Assembly (NCBI GenBank): GCA_024644235.1 | Contig: JAHELJ010000018.1 | Coordinates: forward strand, 26,743 to 90,742 | Length of the DNA: 64,000 nt | Direction of reading: 5' to 3' | Source: Lewinellaceae bacterium | GTDB taxonomy: Bacteria > Bacteroidota > Bacteroidia > Chitinophagales > Saprospiraceae | Part shown: positions 37,346-47,289 of the stretch, piece after piece | Position numbering within the stretch: the stretch's first letter is position 1 | Layout: each line of letters opens with the position of its first letter | Made by a program: the position numbers and the translations under genes | Notes under the pieces: generated by a model | Told to the model about the DNA's origin: nothing | What the model saw: the letters and a program-made list of their open reading frames with translations, nothing else | Database searches by the model: none

Positions 37346-38638
37346 TCAATCCGGATAAATCCAGGGCTGACGATAAGGACGGCGCATGAGAGCACTTGCC
37401 TGATCATCACCTATGATCTGATCTCCATCCCAGTTGATTTGACGGCCAGTGTGATAAGAAATCATTGCCAATAAACTCATATTGGTGGCCAGGTAGCCAT
37501 GTTCAATGTCACAGACAGGGTTAGACCCTTGCTCAACAGCTTGAATGAAATCACTCCAGAGTTCTTTGATATTCTGGTGATCAGGCTCGTTTAATCTGGG
37601 GGCAAAGTGGATGTTGCTCTGACTTTTCTGTTTGGGATAGAACGTGGCCCCATCCCGCCATCCGATGTGAAGGGTACCTTCAGTTCCGTAAAAATAAGAA
37701 CCAACATTAGCGCTTTCATTCGCGTTGGGGGTGCATAGCTTGTGTTCCCAAGTCAGTGTAAATTCTTCAAACGTGAAAATTGCTTGCTGGGTATCCGGGG
37801 CATCGGTATTGTCAGATTTCACAAATCTTCCACCCGAACTATAGATGCTGGTTGGGAATCTTTCCTCTGTCCACCAAAGCACTTGATCAAACCAATGGAT
37901 TCCCCAATCCCCGATGGTCCCGTTGGCGAAATCTAAAAACTGGCGAAAACCCCGGGGATGTATTCTCTGATTGTAAGGACGGGAGGGAGCCGGCCCTAAC
38001 CACATGTCCCAGTCTAACCCATCAGGTGGTTCAGCGTCCTCAACTATTTCTCCCGCACCCTGACCGTAATTGACGAAACACTTGACACTTGCTACTTTTC
38101 CCGCTTTTCCGTCACGAAGAAATTTCATCGCCTCAATATTGTGAGGGGAGACTCGTCGATGGGTGCCTACCTGTACCACTCGTTTCCTTTCGCGAGCGGC
38201 TCTCAGGATCGCTTTACCCTCATCTATAGTATGACTAATGGGTTTTTCAATATATACATGGGCCCCTTGCTCGATTGCCGCGATGGTAGGCAGAGCATGC
38301 CAATGATCAGGGGTAGCGATAATTGCTATATCAGGTTGAGTCTGTTGAAGGCATTCCCGGTAGTCGGTATACCATTTAGGGCGCTCTCCGGTCCAATCCT
38401 GTACTGCCTCTGCAGTACTCTGTAGAGCTGATTGATCTACATCACAGATACCTACTACTCGAATGTTTCCTGCCTGCACCGCTTCCCGAAGAATATTTCC
38501 TCCCCACCATCCACTTCCAATGAGAACCAAAGATCTGGTAGTTTGTCTGGAAGACTTGATCAAGGGAAAAGTACTTGCTGCCAGACCGGAAACGGTGGCA
38601 TCTTTGAGAAAACGGCGCCTGGGAATGACTCTATTCAT
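37346..38638 (-). CDS. Tat-exported Gfo/Idh/MocA oxidoreductase
   Basis: A 430-residue NAD(P)-dependent oxidoreductase. Leader: RRRFLKDATVSGLAAS (Tat motif). The Rossmann motif is VLIGSGWWGGNILRE, the EKP motif is YIEKPISHTIDEG, and a later segment is GTIGDWGIHWFDQVLWW, typical of periplasmic Gfo/Idh proteins. It overlaps the upstream amidohydrolase by eight bases, so it is in the same operon. A second member of the family is encoded at 23184-24614, but the two are not close copies. Substrate unknown, probably a sugar or cyclitol. Confidence 0.9.
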   Translation of the reverse strand: MNRVIPRRRFLKDATVSGLAASTFPLIKSSRQTTRSLVLIGSGWWGGNILREAVQAGNIRVVGICDVDQSALQSTAEAVQDWTGERPKWYTDYRECLQQTQPDIAIIATPDHWHALPTIAAIEQGAHVYIEKPISHTIDEGKAILRAARERKRVVQVGTHRRVSPHNIEAMKFLRDGKAGKVASVKCFVNYGQGAGEIVEDAEPPDGLDWDMWLGPAPSRPYNQRIHPRGFRQFLDFANGTIGDWGIHWFDQVLWWTEERFPTSIYSSGGRFVKSDNTDAPDTQQAIFTFEEFTLTWEHKLCTPNANESANVGSYFYGTEGTLHIGWRDGATFYPKQKSQSNIHFAPRLNEPDHQNIKELWSDFIQAVEQGSNPVCDIEHGYLATNMSLLAMISYHTGRQINWDGDQIIGDDQASALMRRPYRQPWIYPD

Positions 38639-39977
38639 TTTTAAGTGCTATTTCACTGAGTTTTGAATCAATCACCTGCTTTGAGATCCAGTTTCCCCTG
38701 TACATGACTCCATCAATTTCTTGTGCATTACCAATGTCATCAAGTGGATTTGATGACAACAAGACGAGGTCGGCAATTTTTCCCTTCGCGATCGTCCCGA
38801 AATCGGACCGGTCAAAGAAATTTGCCACGGCCACTGTGCCAGAATGAAGTACTTCGTACGGGGTTAAACCAGCATCAATCATATCCTGCATCTCATGATG
38901 AATGGAAAATCCGGGTACGTTGGCTACCTGAGGGGCATCGGACCCTAGCAGAATCACAACCCCTGCGTCGAGCATATGTTTGAGAATGGATTCTCTTACC
39001 TCGATAAACTTTTGATAGCCGTCATAAGGAACATCAAGGTTGTCAAGCATGCGTTCCTTGCTTTGTCTCCAGGTATACCTTAAGGAACCGGGAATATATT
39101 TCATCTCTGGTTCATTAACCATGGCTTCTGCCGACCCCGGAGCAAGCCACCGTGTCATCAGAGTCTGCGTTGGAACGATGGCAATGCCGGCTTCTTTAGT
39201 TGTCGATACCAACTCTTCAATTAGTGATTCATCCAATTCATCATGAAGTAGCACTCCAAAAAAGCCACCCTCATTTCGCCGCTCTTCCGCAGCGATACCT
39301 TCCACGTATCCGTCAAGATGGTCAATGCTCGCGTATTTTGATGCTATGGCATGTCGTATCCCTACGTCAGCAGGTACATGTCCGGAAAATCTGATTCCGA
39401 CTTCGTTTGCGGTCCTGACCATTTCATCAAAGACCTCCCGTTTTATTCCCGGATGTACTTTTAGGAAATCGTAGCCGTCAGCTTCGTATTGAGTCACCTT
39501 TTGCCGGGCCTCTTCCATGGTTGCTATAGAGTTTCCATTCAGGGAAGGACTGGATGTGTAGATTCTTGGGCTTGGAAATTCCTCTGCTTCAACTTTCTTC
39601 TTCAATTCCAAGTGGTAAGGATCTCCCAGCATACCTCGAATTGTAGTGATTCCATTTGCCAGATAGAGGAATAAGGTTTCTCTGACATTTGCGTCATCGC
39701 CATCGGACGGAGTTGGAATGTGAGCATGCATTTCAGCCCATCCCGGAGCCAGATATTTTCCGGAGCAGTCTATCACAGTCGTCCCAGCAGCTGGAGTATA
39801 GGTATCCGCAGGAGTAATATCCCGAATGATCCCATCCTCGATGATCACTGACTGTCCCGATATCGATTCTTGACCTTGCATCGTAATTACCGTAACATTA
39901 TGAAAGACGGTCTGGCTCCAACCAAAAACCACAATGGATACCGTCATGCCAATTGTAAGTAGGATTCGATTTGTCAT
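38631..39977 (-). CDS. Exported amidohydrolase
   Basis: About 448 residues from ATG at 39977, which starts a good signal peptide (ends near FGWSQ); an upstream ATG at 40007 overlaps the plug gene by four bases and may be the coupled start. Metal-site features of the binuclear amidohydrolase superfamily: HAH in APGWAEMHAH, Lys in FLKVHPG, FSGHVP, SIDHLDGY, and Asp in LGSDAPQ. The family contains imidazolonepropionase-like and peptidase-like enzymes; the substrate is not known. It lies in an operon between a plug-domain lipoprotein and an oxidoreductase. Confidence 0.88.
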   Translation of the reverse strand: MTNRILLTIGMTVSIVVFGWSQTVFHNVTVITMQGQESISGQSVIIEDGIIRDITPADTYTPAAGTTVIDCSGKYLAPGWAEMHAHIPTPSDGDDANVRETLFLYLANGITTIRGMLGDPYHLELKKKVEAEEFPSPRIYTSSPSLNGNSIATMEEARQKVTQYEADGYDFLKVHPGIKREVFDEMVRTANEVGIRFSGHVPADVGIRHAIASKYASIDHLDGYVEGIAAEERRNEGGFFGVLLHDELDESLIEELVSTTKEAGIAIVPTQTLMTRWLAPGSAEAMVNEPEMKYIPGSLRYTWRQSKERMLDNLDVPYDGYQKFIEVRESILKHMLDAGVVILLGSDAPQVANVPGFSIHHEMQDMIDAGLTPYEVLHSGTVAVANFFDRSDFGTIAKGKIADLVLLSSNPLDDIGNAQEIDGVMYRGNWISKQVIDSKLSEIALKNE

Positions 39978-40003
39978 ATCGTTTGTTTTGGACTTGCTCT
40001 GAA

Positions 40004-40423
40004 TCATTCTTTTAAAATAATGTCAATAATTCCATTTGCGCCCCGGCTGCCAAACAATGCGGATTTAGGTCCTCCCCGGATCACATCTATTCTCTTTATG
40101 TTTTCAGGGTCAACCGTTGGATAGATGCTTGAGTACCCACCGACGATCGGTGTTCCATTCAAGAGAAAAAGTGGCTCGTTTGATCCTTGCAGGCTCTCAT
40201 GTCCACGAATCGTAATTTCGGCTGATGCGCCATCACCATACACCTGAATTCCACCCAGACTTCTAAGCATATCAGTCAGATCCAGGGGTGCTCTTGATGC
40301 CCCAGCTTGTGGCGAAGTGGTACTCTTTGTTGACGAACAAGCTGCAGTCAGTATCGCCAACAGCACCATACAAGAAATTCTACCCAAAGAATTCATAGTT
40401 GCCAGATTGTTGCTGAATTTCAA
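40004..40423 (-). CDS. Standalone TonB-plug-like domain lipoprotein
   Basis: A 139-residue lipoprotein; signal with lipobox TAAC then an STKSTTS linker. The remainder is a plug domain like that of SusC/TonB-dependent receptors: IQVYGDGASAEITIRG, FLLNGTPIV, then IKRIDVIRGGPKSALFGSRG, GANGIIDI. It stops where the beta-barrel should start, so it is a plug without a channel. It could be a surface-binding module or a relic. It is the first gene of a four-gene minus-strand run with amidohydrolase, oxidoreductase and haloperoxidase-like genes. The domain is read directly; its role is unknown. Confidence 0.82.
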   Translation of the reverse strand: MKFSNNLATMNSLGRISCMVLLAILTAACSSTKSTTSPQAGASRAPLDLTDMLRSLGGIQVYGDGASAEITIRGHESLQGSNEPLFLLNGTPIVGGYSSIYPTVDPENIKRIDVIRGGPKSALFGSRGANGIIDIILKE

Positions 40424-40627
40424 GATATCAAAATCAAGACACAGATTCCATGATGTCCATCAAGACAGGAAAAAATCCTCTTCAGTCAGAAAGAAATTCT
40501 CCACCAATAAATCGGAATGTCCCTTAATATCCAGGATTGTAAATGAACATAGGCAAGATATGTTGATCGTCACCGTTAACCATGTAAGTCGACATTCTCC
40601 AGTCAAAAAGGTATTCACTGGATTACC

Positions 40628-40648
40628 TTACCCAAACTTAGTGGGTAA
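40628..40648. other. Small hairpin between two minus-strand genes
   Basis: TTACCCA (40628-40634) pairs with TGGGTAA (40642-40648) around a seven-base loop, in the 293-base gap between the T9SS-type protein and the plug gene. There is no T run on either strand, so it is not a standard terminator. Confidence 0.4.
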
Positions 40649-40716
40649 TAATGCTAGATAACAAAACGCTTTGGTGGGTGAGAAATCCATTTCCGTACCA
40701 GATCATCATACGAACC

Positions 40717-42687
40717 CTAGTAGAAGACAAGAATTTGACCTGTAAGTTGATCCGTAGCACCATCAGCAAAGAGAATCTTGGCCGTCCAAAGATAAACTCC
40801 CGGAGCTACCTTGTTACCCTGATAACTGCCGTCCCAACCATCACCAGAATCGGTCATGGATAAGCCCTCTTGATCAAAAACCAGGGCACCCCACCGGTCA
40901 TAAACCTTAAACGAGTTTACTGCCCCCGCTTTGCCGTGCACAAACAGGCGGTCGTTGATCCCGTCATTGTTCGGACTGAAGGCATTGGGAACAAAAATGC
41001 GCCGGGTTTCATCTACCTTGATTTGTATCTGGTCGCTAGCCGAACACCCCCTTTCATCAGTGACTGTTAAGGTAATGGTGGCATTAGCGATCGCAGTGAA
41101 GACTGCCTGGTTGCACTCATAACAAGCCATTTTTGCAGATTCTGGACCTTGCCATTTTATGGATGAGATTGATTTGGCATTGGTAGAAAAGTCGAGCACT
41201 ACTTCGTCCCCCAGAGAATAGTCCCTGTCAGTACCCAGCGAAACTTCGAGTACCTGGAAGTCTTTGGTGACATAAATCGAATCGGTAAAGGTGAAGCACT
41301 CATTGACCACTTCCACGCTGTACCAACCATCGTCAACGACATTCAACACCGGGTCTGTCGAACCGTCTGACCAGGTAAATTGTCCGCTGACTGGTACGGT
41401 GAGGAAAGTGGTATCAGATTCACAGGAATTCCATTGATAGTCTTCGAGACGGATGCTTTCAGGAGGGACCACTACCAGAATCGTTGGATCGTCAATTTCA
41501 GTCGTCAGCGGATCGTCGGAAAAAATCTCAAAATCCAGTGCAGCCGGTAGATTATCGAGTTTGCCCTGGCTGCTCAGTTGATTTGGTCCCACGTCATGCA
41601 CTTCTACAGTCACCAGGGCTATATTTTCACCCATTACCAGTGTCCAATCTTTTATCTCGAGGATGTTGGTACCGATGCTGTTCTGCACATTTAGAAACTG
41701 GTTTTTGGCAGTTATATCAACGATCCTAAATTCCTCGGGAAGGGTGTCCGTCAGTCTGGTACTGACTTGACCTATACCAGCCCAGTTCAGAATATTATAT
41801 TCAAGAACAATTTGTTCACAGCCGGTGCTACTCCGCGGAACAGCTTTTTTGAAAACCTCTACAGTATAAGGGCAACCACACCCATCGGTATCGAAACCTC
41901 CAATCGCCTCACCCAGTTTTTGGGTAGCTCCGAATGACTTATCAATTTCATACATGGTATTTTGTTGCCCCCCGGTAGCAGCACTACCCAGACCATACAT
42001 TTGACCAAGCCTGTCAAAAAACAAAGCGCCAAATTCTTCATTTACCTTTTTGAATCTTCGCACGGTACTGGTGGCCGTGAGTCCAGTTCGGTCAGTCACC
42101 ACAATTTGCTGATTATTGATATCGAAACCATAGGTTGCACCCACGATCGGATCCACTGTGATATCCGACATGGAAACAGGTAAGTCTGAGACGACTGAGA
42201 AGAATCCGGCATAATAATCAGGCGGATTATTCACCCTAATCGAATAAATCCGGTTGTCAATTCCACTTTCAGGATGCCGACCTATTACGACCAGTCTCCT
42301 TCCATCTGGTGTCATTTCCCCTGCATAGTAATGAAAGGAAGTATCCAGGTTTTCAGGTACTGGTAATGCTTCAATTTTACCGTCACTACTGATACGCAAC
42401 AATTCATACGAATTGAAGTCCAGCCCATAAATCATTTTGTCCTTTACGTTGTATCCCAGGCAAGTGATATGTCTCTTTTTAGGGTTGTCCAACGGTAGCT
42501 GTTCGTATGTGAAGCTATGGGTAATCTCATTCATGGCAAGCCGATAGAACCGACTTCCGTCTTCGTCAGTTGCGACAAAGTAAAATGAACCATCACAAGG
42601 AAAATCCTGACTGATCAGAAGGTTTAGAGAAGCAGTTGAAATCAAAAGGGAGATAAAGAATAGCCGTTTCAAATAAACGCTGATCAC
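40717..42687 (-). CDS. Secreted protein with gliding-motility-type (type B) C-terminal domain
   Basis: A long secreted protein. The open frame reaches ATG at 42747, but a GTG at 42687 gives a clean signal peptide (YLKRLFFISLLISTASLN), and I prefer it (about 656 residues). The N-terminal half resembles a beta-propeller (repeats with GLDFNSYELLRIS, YGFDINNQQIVVT), the middle has Ig/PKD-like segments (SIKWQGPESAKMACYECNQ), and the last ~90 residues (FVPNAFSPNNDGINDRLFV, then VYDRWGALVF and WDGSYQG) are the CHU_C/type B sorting domain of the type IX secretion system. It is expected at the cell surface or secreted. Ligand unknown. Confidence 0.88.
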   Translation of the reverse strand: MISVYLKRLFFISLLISTASLNLLISQDFPCDGSFYFVATDEDGSRFYRLAMNEITHSFTYEQLPLDNPKKRHITCLGYNVKDKMIYGLDFNSYELLRISSDGKIEALPVPENLDTSFHYYAGEMTPDGRRLVVIGRHPESGIDNRIYSIRVNNPPDYYAGFFSVVSDLPVSMSDITVDPIVGATYGFDINNQQIVVTDRTGLTATSTVRRFKKVNEEFGALFFDRLGQMYGLGSAATGGQQNTMYEIDKSFGATQKLGEAIGGFDTDGCGCPYTVEVFKKAVPRSSTGCEQIVLEYNILNWAGIGQVSTRLTDTLPEEFRIVDITAKNQFLNVQNSIGTNILEIKDWTLVMGENIALVTVEVHDVGPNQLSSQGKLDNLPAALDFEIFSDDPLTTEIDDPTILVVVPPESIRLEDYQWNSCESDTTFLTVPVSGQFTWSDGSTDPVLNVVDDGWYSVEVVNECFTFTDSIYVTKDFQVLEVSLGTDRDYSLGDEVVLDFSTNAKSISSIKWQGPESAKMACYECNQAVFTAIANATITLTVTDERGCSASDQIQIKVDETRRIFVPNAFSPNNDGINDRLFVHGKAGAVNSFKVYDRWGALVFDQEGLSMTDSGDGWDGSYQGNKVAPGVYLWTAKILFADGATDQLTGQILVFY

Positions 42688-42891
42688 CGGATAGTCATTG
42701 ACGTATCTATACTCTAAGTCACATCGTTTATGAATCTCTTCTTCCACTAGCTAAATTTACGAAGAAAGGCGATGCGCTTCCAATACATCCACCGATCGTT
42801 GATGCGAAGTAACTCTTTAAAATTGTCTATTTGGAGCAATTGTAAATGGCTAGACATCGAAATTGTTGGAAAGAACGGATCTTTGCTTTGT

Positions 42892-43974
42892 ATGAAAAGA
42901 ATGCGGTTCAGATCAAACATATCCATGGCGATATTGACTGCTGTGATGTTTTTCTCTTGCTCCAGAGAACAGGAGCCTTTTCGCTCTGAGCGTCCTGATA
43001 GCAGTGTTTGGCTACTGCCAAAAGAGGAGGTGATCGATGCTGGCGTGGGGAAGGATGGGATACCTTCAGTAGATGCTCCTCAGTTCAGCAGCCCTGCGGA
43101 AATTGTCGAAAAATTTGATGACGCCTTTGACAATGATCTTATACTTGGTATCGAACATGATGGTGAGATCAGGGCTTACCCGGTACCGATGCTCAACTGG
43201 CACGAGATAGTTAATGATGATGTGAATGGACTGCCTCTGGCAATAACCTACTGTCCCCTGACCGGTACCGGAATTGGGTGGAGCCGGATGGTTGCCGGAG
43301 CCCTTTCCAGCTTTGGAGTGTCCGGCTTACTGTTCAATAATAACCTGATGCCTTATGACCGTCGAACAAATTCCACCTGGTCGCAAATGCAACAGGAGTG
43401 TGTGAACGGCTTTCTGATTGGTGATAAACCTAAGACCTACACTTTGATTGAGACGACTTTCGCCACTTGGAAAAAAGCCTTTCCTGATTCGAAGATAATG
43501 AATGCCAATACTGGCTTCGACCGAAGGTATTCGGTCTATCCTTACTTTGACTATCGACAAAACCATGACCTGCTCTTTTTCCCGCTATCTCACCGTGATG
43601 ACCGGCTGCCTGCTAAAGAAAGGGTTTTAGGTGTGGTTGATGAGGGCTCGGTACGAGTCTACCGATTCAGTGCCTCCACCCCTGAAATTGATTTGATCCG
43701 GGATCAACTGAATGGCACTGAATTACTCATTGTGAGATGCACTGTTTTAAACTTCATGACGGCATACATAGCTGAGCCTGGCGTCGAATACCTGCCAGTA
43801 TTTGATGCATTGCCAACCTTAATAAAGGATTCACAAGGAAACTTGTACGATATGGCTGGGAGAGTGGTGCAAGGCCCTAACACTGGATCAAAGCTTGAGC
43901 AACCGGTTTCTTACATGGGATTCTGGTTTTCCTGGGCAGCTTTTTATCCTGATCTGGAAGTTTTCGATCTCTAG
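42892..43974 (+). CDS. DUF3179 lipoprotein
   Basis: About 361 residues from ATG at 42892 (or 42901); the open frame extends to 42772 without a better start. The signal ends in a lipobox FFSC. The DUF3179 core has GIEHDGEIRAYPVPMLNWHE and LAITYCPLTGTGIGW near residues 85-130, then a Trp/Phe-rich C-terminus (GFWFSWAAFYPD). The family function is unknown; members are common in marine bacteria and are usually exported. Divergent from the gliding-domain protein and convergent with the UnbV array, ending three bases from it. Confidence 0.88.
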   Translation: MKRMRFRSNISMAILTAVMFFSCSREQEPFRSERPDSSVWLLPKEEVIDAGVGKDGIPSVDAPQFSSPAEIVEKFDDAFDNDLILGIEHDGEIRAYPVPMLNWHEIVNDDVNGLPLAITYCPLTGTGIGWSRMVAGALSSFGVSGLLFNNNLMPYDRRTNSTWSQMQQECVNGFLIGDKPKTYTLIETTFATWKKAFPDSKIMNANTGFDRRYSVYPYFDYRQNHDLLFFPLSHRDDRLPAKERVLGVVDEGSVRVYRFSASTPEIDLIRDQLNGTELLIVRCTVLNFMTAYIAEPGVEYLPVFDALPTLIKDSQGNLYDMAGRVVQGPNTGSKLEQPVSYMGFWFSWAAFYPDLEVFDL

Positions 43975-43977
43975 ATT

Positions 43978-46900
43978 TTAGTTCACCTGCAACTGGATCA
44001 ATGGCAGATTGTTACGGGCGACCAAAATGGTTTCTTTGCCATTGACTTGGATTCGCTCTATATCCCGGACTTCTCCTTCCAGATTCAAACCAGAGGCTGC
44101 GCCACCAAGGGCGCGAAAGGCTCGATCTTCTTCACCCAACAAGATAGTACCAAAGCTGGCATGGTAAGTTCCTACTTCCGGCTTTGACCGAAGCAAGTTT
44201 CCGGCGAGTAGAATGTCTGAACGCCCATCCTTGTCGTAATCCGAAACCAAAGCGGCATATGCCGGAGAGAATTGAGCCTCAATGGGTAAGCTCTGAATGT
44301 CAAAGTGACCCTCCCCATCGTTCCAGGCAACACATGAAGCCAACTGGTACACATCGCTCTTGGCAGCGGTGCCGATCTCCCGTTCTGAAAAGAGATCTTG
44401 AGAGGTTTTTAATTTGTAGTTCTCGTAAAGCAGATAATCCTTCTTTAGTCCAGGCAATTGCATGACTAGATCATGTCTTAGTGCGAGAGGGTAAGACTCT
44501 TCACCATTGTACATACACAGTAGTTGTTCGGCTGTACGGTTTCCATCGAAGTCATTTACGTATAGGGTCATTGGCTTGTCAGACGAAGCTTTCAAGCGAG
44601 AGTTTAATCCATGGTTTCCTAGCACCAGATCCGAATGACCATCATTATCCAGGTCAGCTACTTCGATGCAATTCCAAAGTCCATTTGTCCTGGCAAATCC
44701 GCTTACAGATGTAGCATTGGTCAGCATGCCATCATCATTTCGTAGTACCGTGACTGGCATCCATTCTCCCACTATCACCAGATCAAGATCTTGATCCTGA
44801 TCGATGTCCAGCCAGCCGGCGTCAGTCACCATTCCCACCTGTTGCAAAGCGGGAACAGCTACGCTGCTGAACTTTCCCTGGCCATTATTCTTCCACAAGG
44901 TCGAAGTAACCGGCACACCGTAAACTCCGGGTAATAATCGGGTACCCACAAACAGATCGTTATCTCCATCTTCATCATAATCGGCAGCCACCACGCACGA
45001 GCTGGATTCGTATGGCATATCATCAAATGCCTCGTGACTTCTTTCGAAACGTCCGCCTCCATCATTTAGGTAGAGCCGATCCGCAAGGAGGAGGGATTTT
45101 GCCTGAAATTCGTTACTGCCACTACATACAAATAGGTCAAGATCCCCATCTCCATCCGCATCAAAAAAGGTGGCATCCAAATCCTCATAGGCTCTATCTT
45201 GGCCAAAGGTCGTATCGCTCAGCAACGTGAAAGATCCGTCCCTTTCCTGCAAGAATATTGCCCCGGCTTGACCTGCTGCTCCTCCTACGAAAATATCCTC
45301 CAGGCCGTTGCCATTGATGTCTCCGGTACATAGACGGGGACCCTCTGCCGAGATCATGTGAAACAAAAGGCGATCGCGATCAAAGTCGATGAATTCACTC
45401 TCCTGATGTTTATAGTCGAGGCCTGTAGAAGTGATCTCGTGAAATAGGGGCGTAGTGCTAACACCCGTCGAACCTTTGGTTGCGATCGCATCCCTTTGGT
45501 CTAACAAAAGTAATTGATTGGGAGGTACCTCAGTCAAACGGGTGATTCGGCTATCGGGCCAGCGAACCACCAGACTATCGACAATTTGTGACTTGCCCAC
45601 TCCGAAGGTGATTTTATAGTCAGTACAAGATTGAAAACCGCGCATCGGGGAGAGCTCCTGATAAGCTATATGACCACTGTGATGAGCGGTAATTTGAGAT
45701 CCAAGAGCATGCGTGTTCATTCCTTCACCCTTCAGCACGATTTGCAAGTAGTTGGATGATGCCCTTTGATCGTTGAGATTGTTGCGAAAAACGAAGGCAG
45801 GCATGTTGACATTGTTCACAACCAGATCGAGGTCACCATCATTGTCCAGATCACCATAGGCCGATCCGTTTGAGAAGCTTGGCGTTTCCAGTCCCCATTT
45901 TTGCGTGTAGTCATCAAAGGTCAAATCACAATTATTCCGGAAGGCAAAATTGGAGATGGCTTGTGATGGTATGCGATCAATCAGCTGAAGAATAGCATCT
46001 GGCTCCTTGTTCTTGATGGCCTCCAGGATTTGGGGCTCATTTGAGTAATAATGAATATAGTCCTGATCAAGCAGGTCTTTATAGATGCCATTCGAGACAT
46101 AGATGTCCTTCCATCCGTCATTGTCAAGATCAGCAATCAGTGCGCTCCAACTCCAGTCAGTGGCATGTACATTGGCAAGGCGTCCGATCTCACTGAAAGT
46201 ATTGTTGCCATTGTTGAGTTGGAGTACATTTCGGGTAAACTGATGATGATAACCACTCCGGACTGCCAGTTGGTATTTGTCCCAGTTTTCAAAGGTCATT
46301 TTGGTCTTGTAGCGCTCCTCTGAGCGGGGTAGCATCTCAGTGACAAAGATTTCAGGCAAGCCGTCATTGTTGATGTCAGCCATATCTGCTCCCATTGAAC
46401 CCATACTGATCTCGCGCATCTGATTTTCAATGTCTTCTTTGAATGTCCCGTCCCCTTGATTGATGTAGAGATAGTCGCGCTCAAAGAAATCATTGGAGAC
46501 AAAGATGTCCGGCCAACCATCCCGGTTGACATCGCCTATTGTCACGCCCAAGCCGAAACCAATTGCACTACCGTAGATTCCGGCGTCATCACTGACATCA
46601 GTGAAGCCTGCGATCTGATCCGGATCTGCACCAGCTTGGTCATTGCGGTACAGTTTGTTTCCTCCCAGTGTATCGCGAATGTCACGCAATCCGGGTCTCA
46701 TATCATAGCCTCCCACAGGGCGGAAGGAGTTGTTAAGCAAATAGCAGTCGAGATCGCCGTCGAGATCATAATCAAAGAAAGCTGCATGCGATGAAAGGCC
46801 CTCATCCGCCAATCCATATTCCTTGGCTTGCTCAGTAAAGGTAAGGTCTCCATTGTTGATGAATAGCTCGTTGTAGCGTTTTTCGCCGCCAGGTCTGCCT

Positions 46901-47289
46901 GATTTACAGACATAAATATCTAGCCAGCCATCGCTGTTGACATCGGCGAAACTGACCCCGGTCGACCAAATATTTTCGGAAGCAACTCCTGCTAAATCAG
47001 TGATGTCTTCAAATTGGAAACCCCTTTTATTAAGGTAGAGTTTGTTATCCACGAGATTTCCACAAAAGAAAATATCTGCCAGTCCATCATTATTGATGTC
47101 ACCAATTCCAACACCCCCACCATTGTAAAAATTTCGATAGGTATAGGTGTTAAATTCCGGCGTATGCGATAGCTCATTTCGGAAGTCAATTCCTGTTTGT
47201 CCACTATCAGTGAGCTCGAAGAGAGTTCTTTCTTGCTCGCAGCCGAACAGCACGCAAAGAGCTATGATATATTTCAGTCTTCGGATCAT
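43978..47289 (-). CDS. Giant FG-GAP/UnbV (CRTAC1-like) lipoprotein, copy C
   Basis: A 1103-residue surface lipoprotein (lipobox FGC near residue 17). It is built of repeated calcium-binding FG-GAP/VCBS blades, with motifs such as GIGDINNDGLADIFF and ADVNSDGWLDIYV (Asp-rich loops), interrupted by an ASPIC/UnbV domain at about residues 515-600, with a second propeller after it. Start overlaps the stop of copy B by four bases. It is the last gene of the SusC-SusD locus. By family habit it probably binds or presents a glycan or other polymer next to the transporter. It is closer to copy A than to copy B. Confidence 0.92.
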   Translation of the reverse strand: MIRRLKYIIALCVLFGCEQERTLFELTDSGQTGIDFRNELSHTPEFNTYTYRNFYNGGGVGIGDINNDGLADIFFCGNLVDNKLYLNKRGFQFEDITDLAGVASENIWSTGVSFADVNSDGWLDIYVCKSGRPGGEKRYNELFINNGDLTFTEQAKEYGLADEGLSSHAAFFDYDLDGDLDCYLLNNSFRPVGGYDMRPGLRDIRDTLGGNKLYRNDQAGADPDQIAGFTDVSDDAGIYGSAIGFGLGVTIGDVNRDGWPDIFVSNDFFERDYLYINQGDGTFKEDIENQMREISMGSMGADMADINNDGLPEIFVTEMLPRSEERYKTKMTFENWDKYQLAVRSGYHHQFTRNVLQLNNGNNTFSEIGRLANVHATDWSWSALIADLDNDGWKDIYVSNGIYKDLLDQDYIHYYSNEPQILEAIKNKEPDAILQLIDRIPSQAISNFAFRNNCDLTFDDYTQKWGLETPSFSNGSAYGDLDNDGDLDLVVNNVNMPAFVFRNNLNDQRASSNYLQIVLKGEGMNTHALGSQITAHHSGHIAYQELSPMRGFQSCTDYKITFGVGKSQIVDSLVVRWPDSRITRLTEVPPNQLLLLDQRDAIATKGSTGVSTTPLFHEITSTGLDYKHQESEFIDFDRDRLLFHMISAEGPRLCTGDINGNGLEDIFVGGAAGQAGAIFLQERDGSFTLLSDTTFGQDRAYEDLDATFFDADGDGDLDLFVCSGSNEFQAKSLLLADRLYLNDGGGRFERSHEAFDDMPYESSSCVVAADYDEDGDNDLFVGTRLLPGVYGVPVTSTLWKNNGQGKFSSVAVPALQQVGMVTDAGWLDIDQDQDLDLVIVGEWMPVTVLRNDDGMLTNATSVSGFARTNGLWNCIEVADLDNDGHSDLVLGNHGLNSRLKASSDKPMTLYVNDFDGNRTAEQLLCMYNGEESYPLALRHDLVMQLPGLKKDYLLYENYKLKTSQDLFSEREIGTAAKSDVYQLASCVAWNDGEGHFDIQSLPIEAQFSPAYAALVSDYDKDGRSDILLAGNLLRSKPEVGTYHASFGTILLGEEDRAFRALGGAASGLNLEGEVRDIERIQVNGKETILVARNNLPLIQLQVN

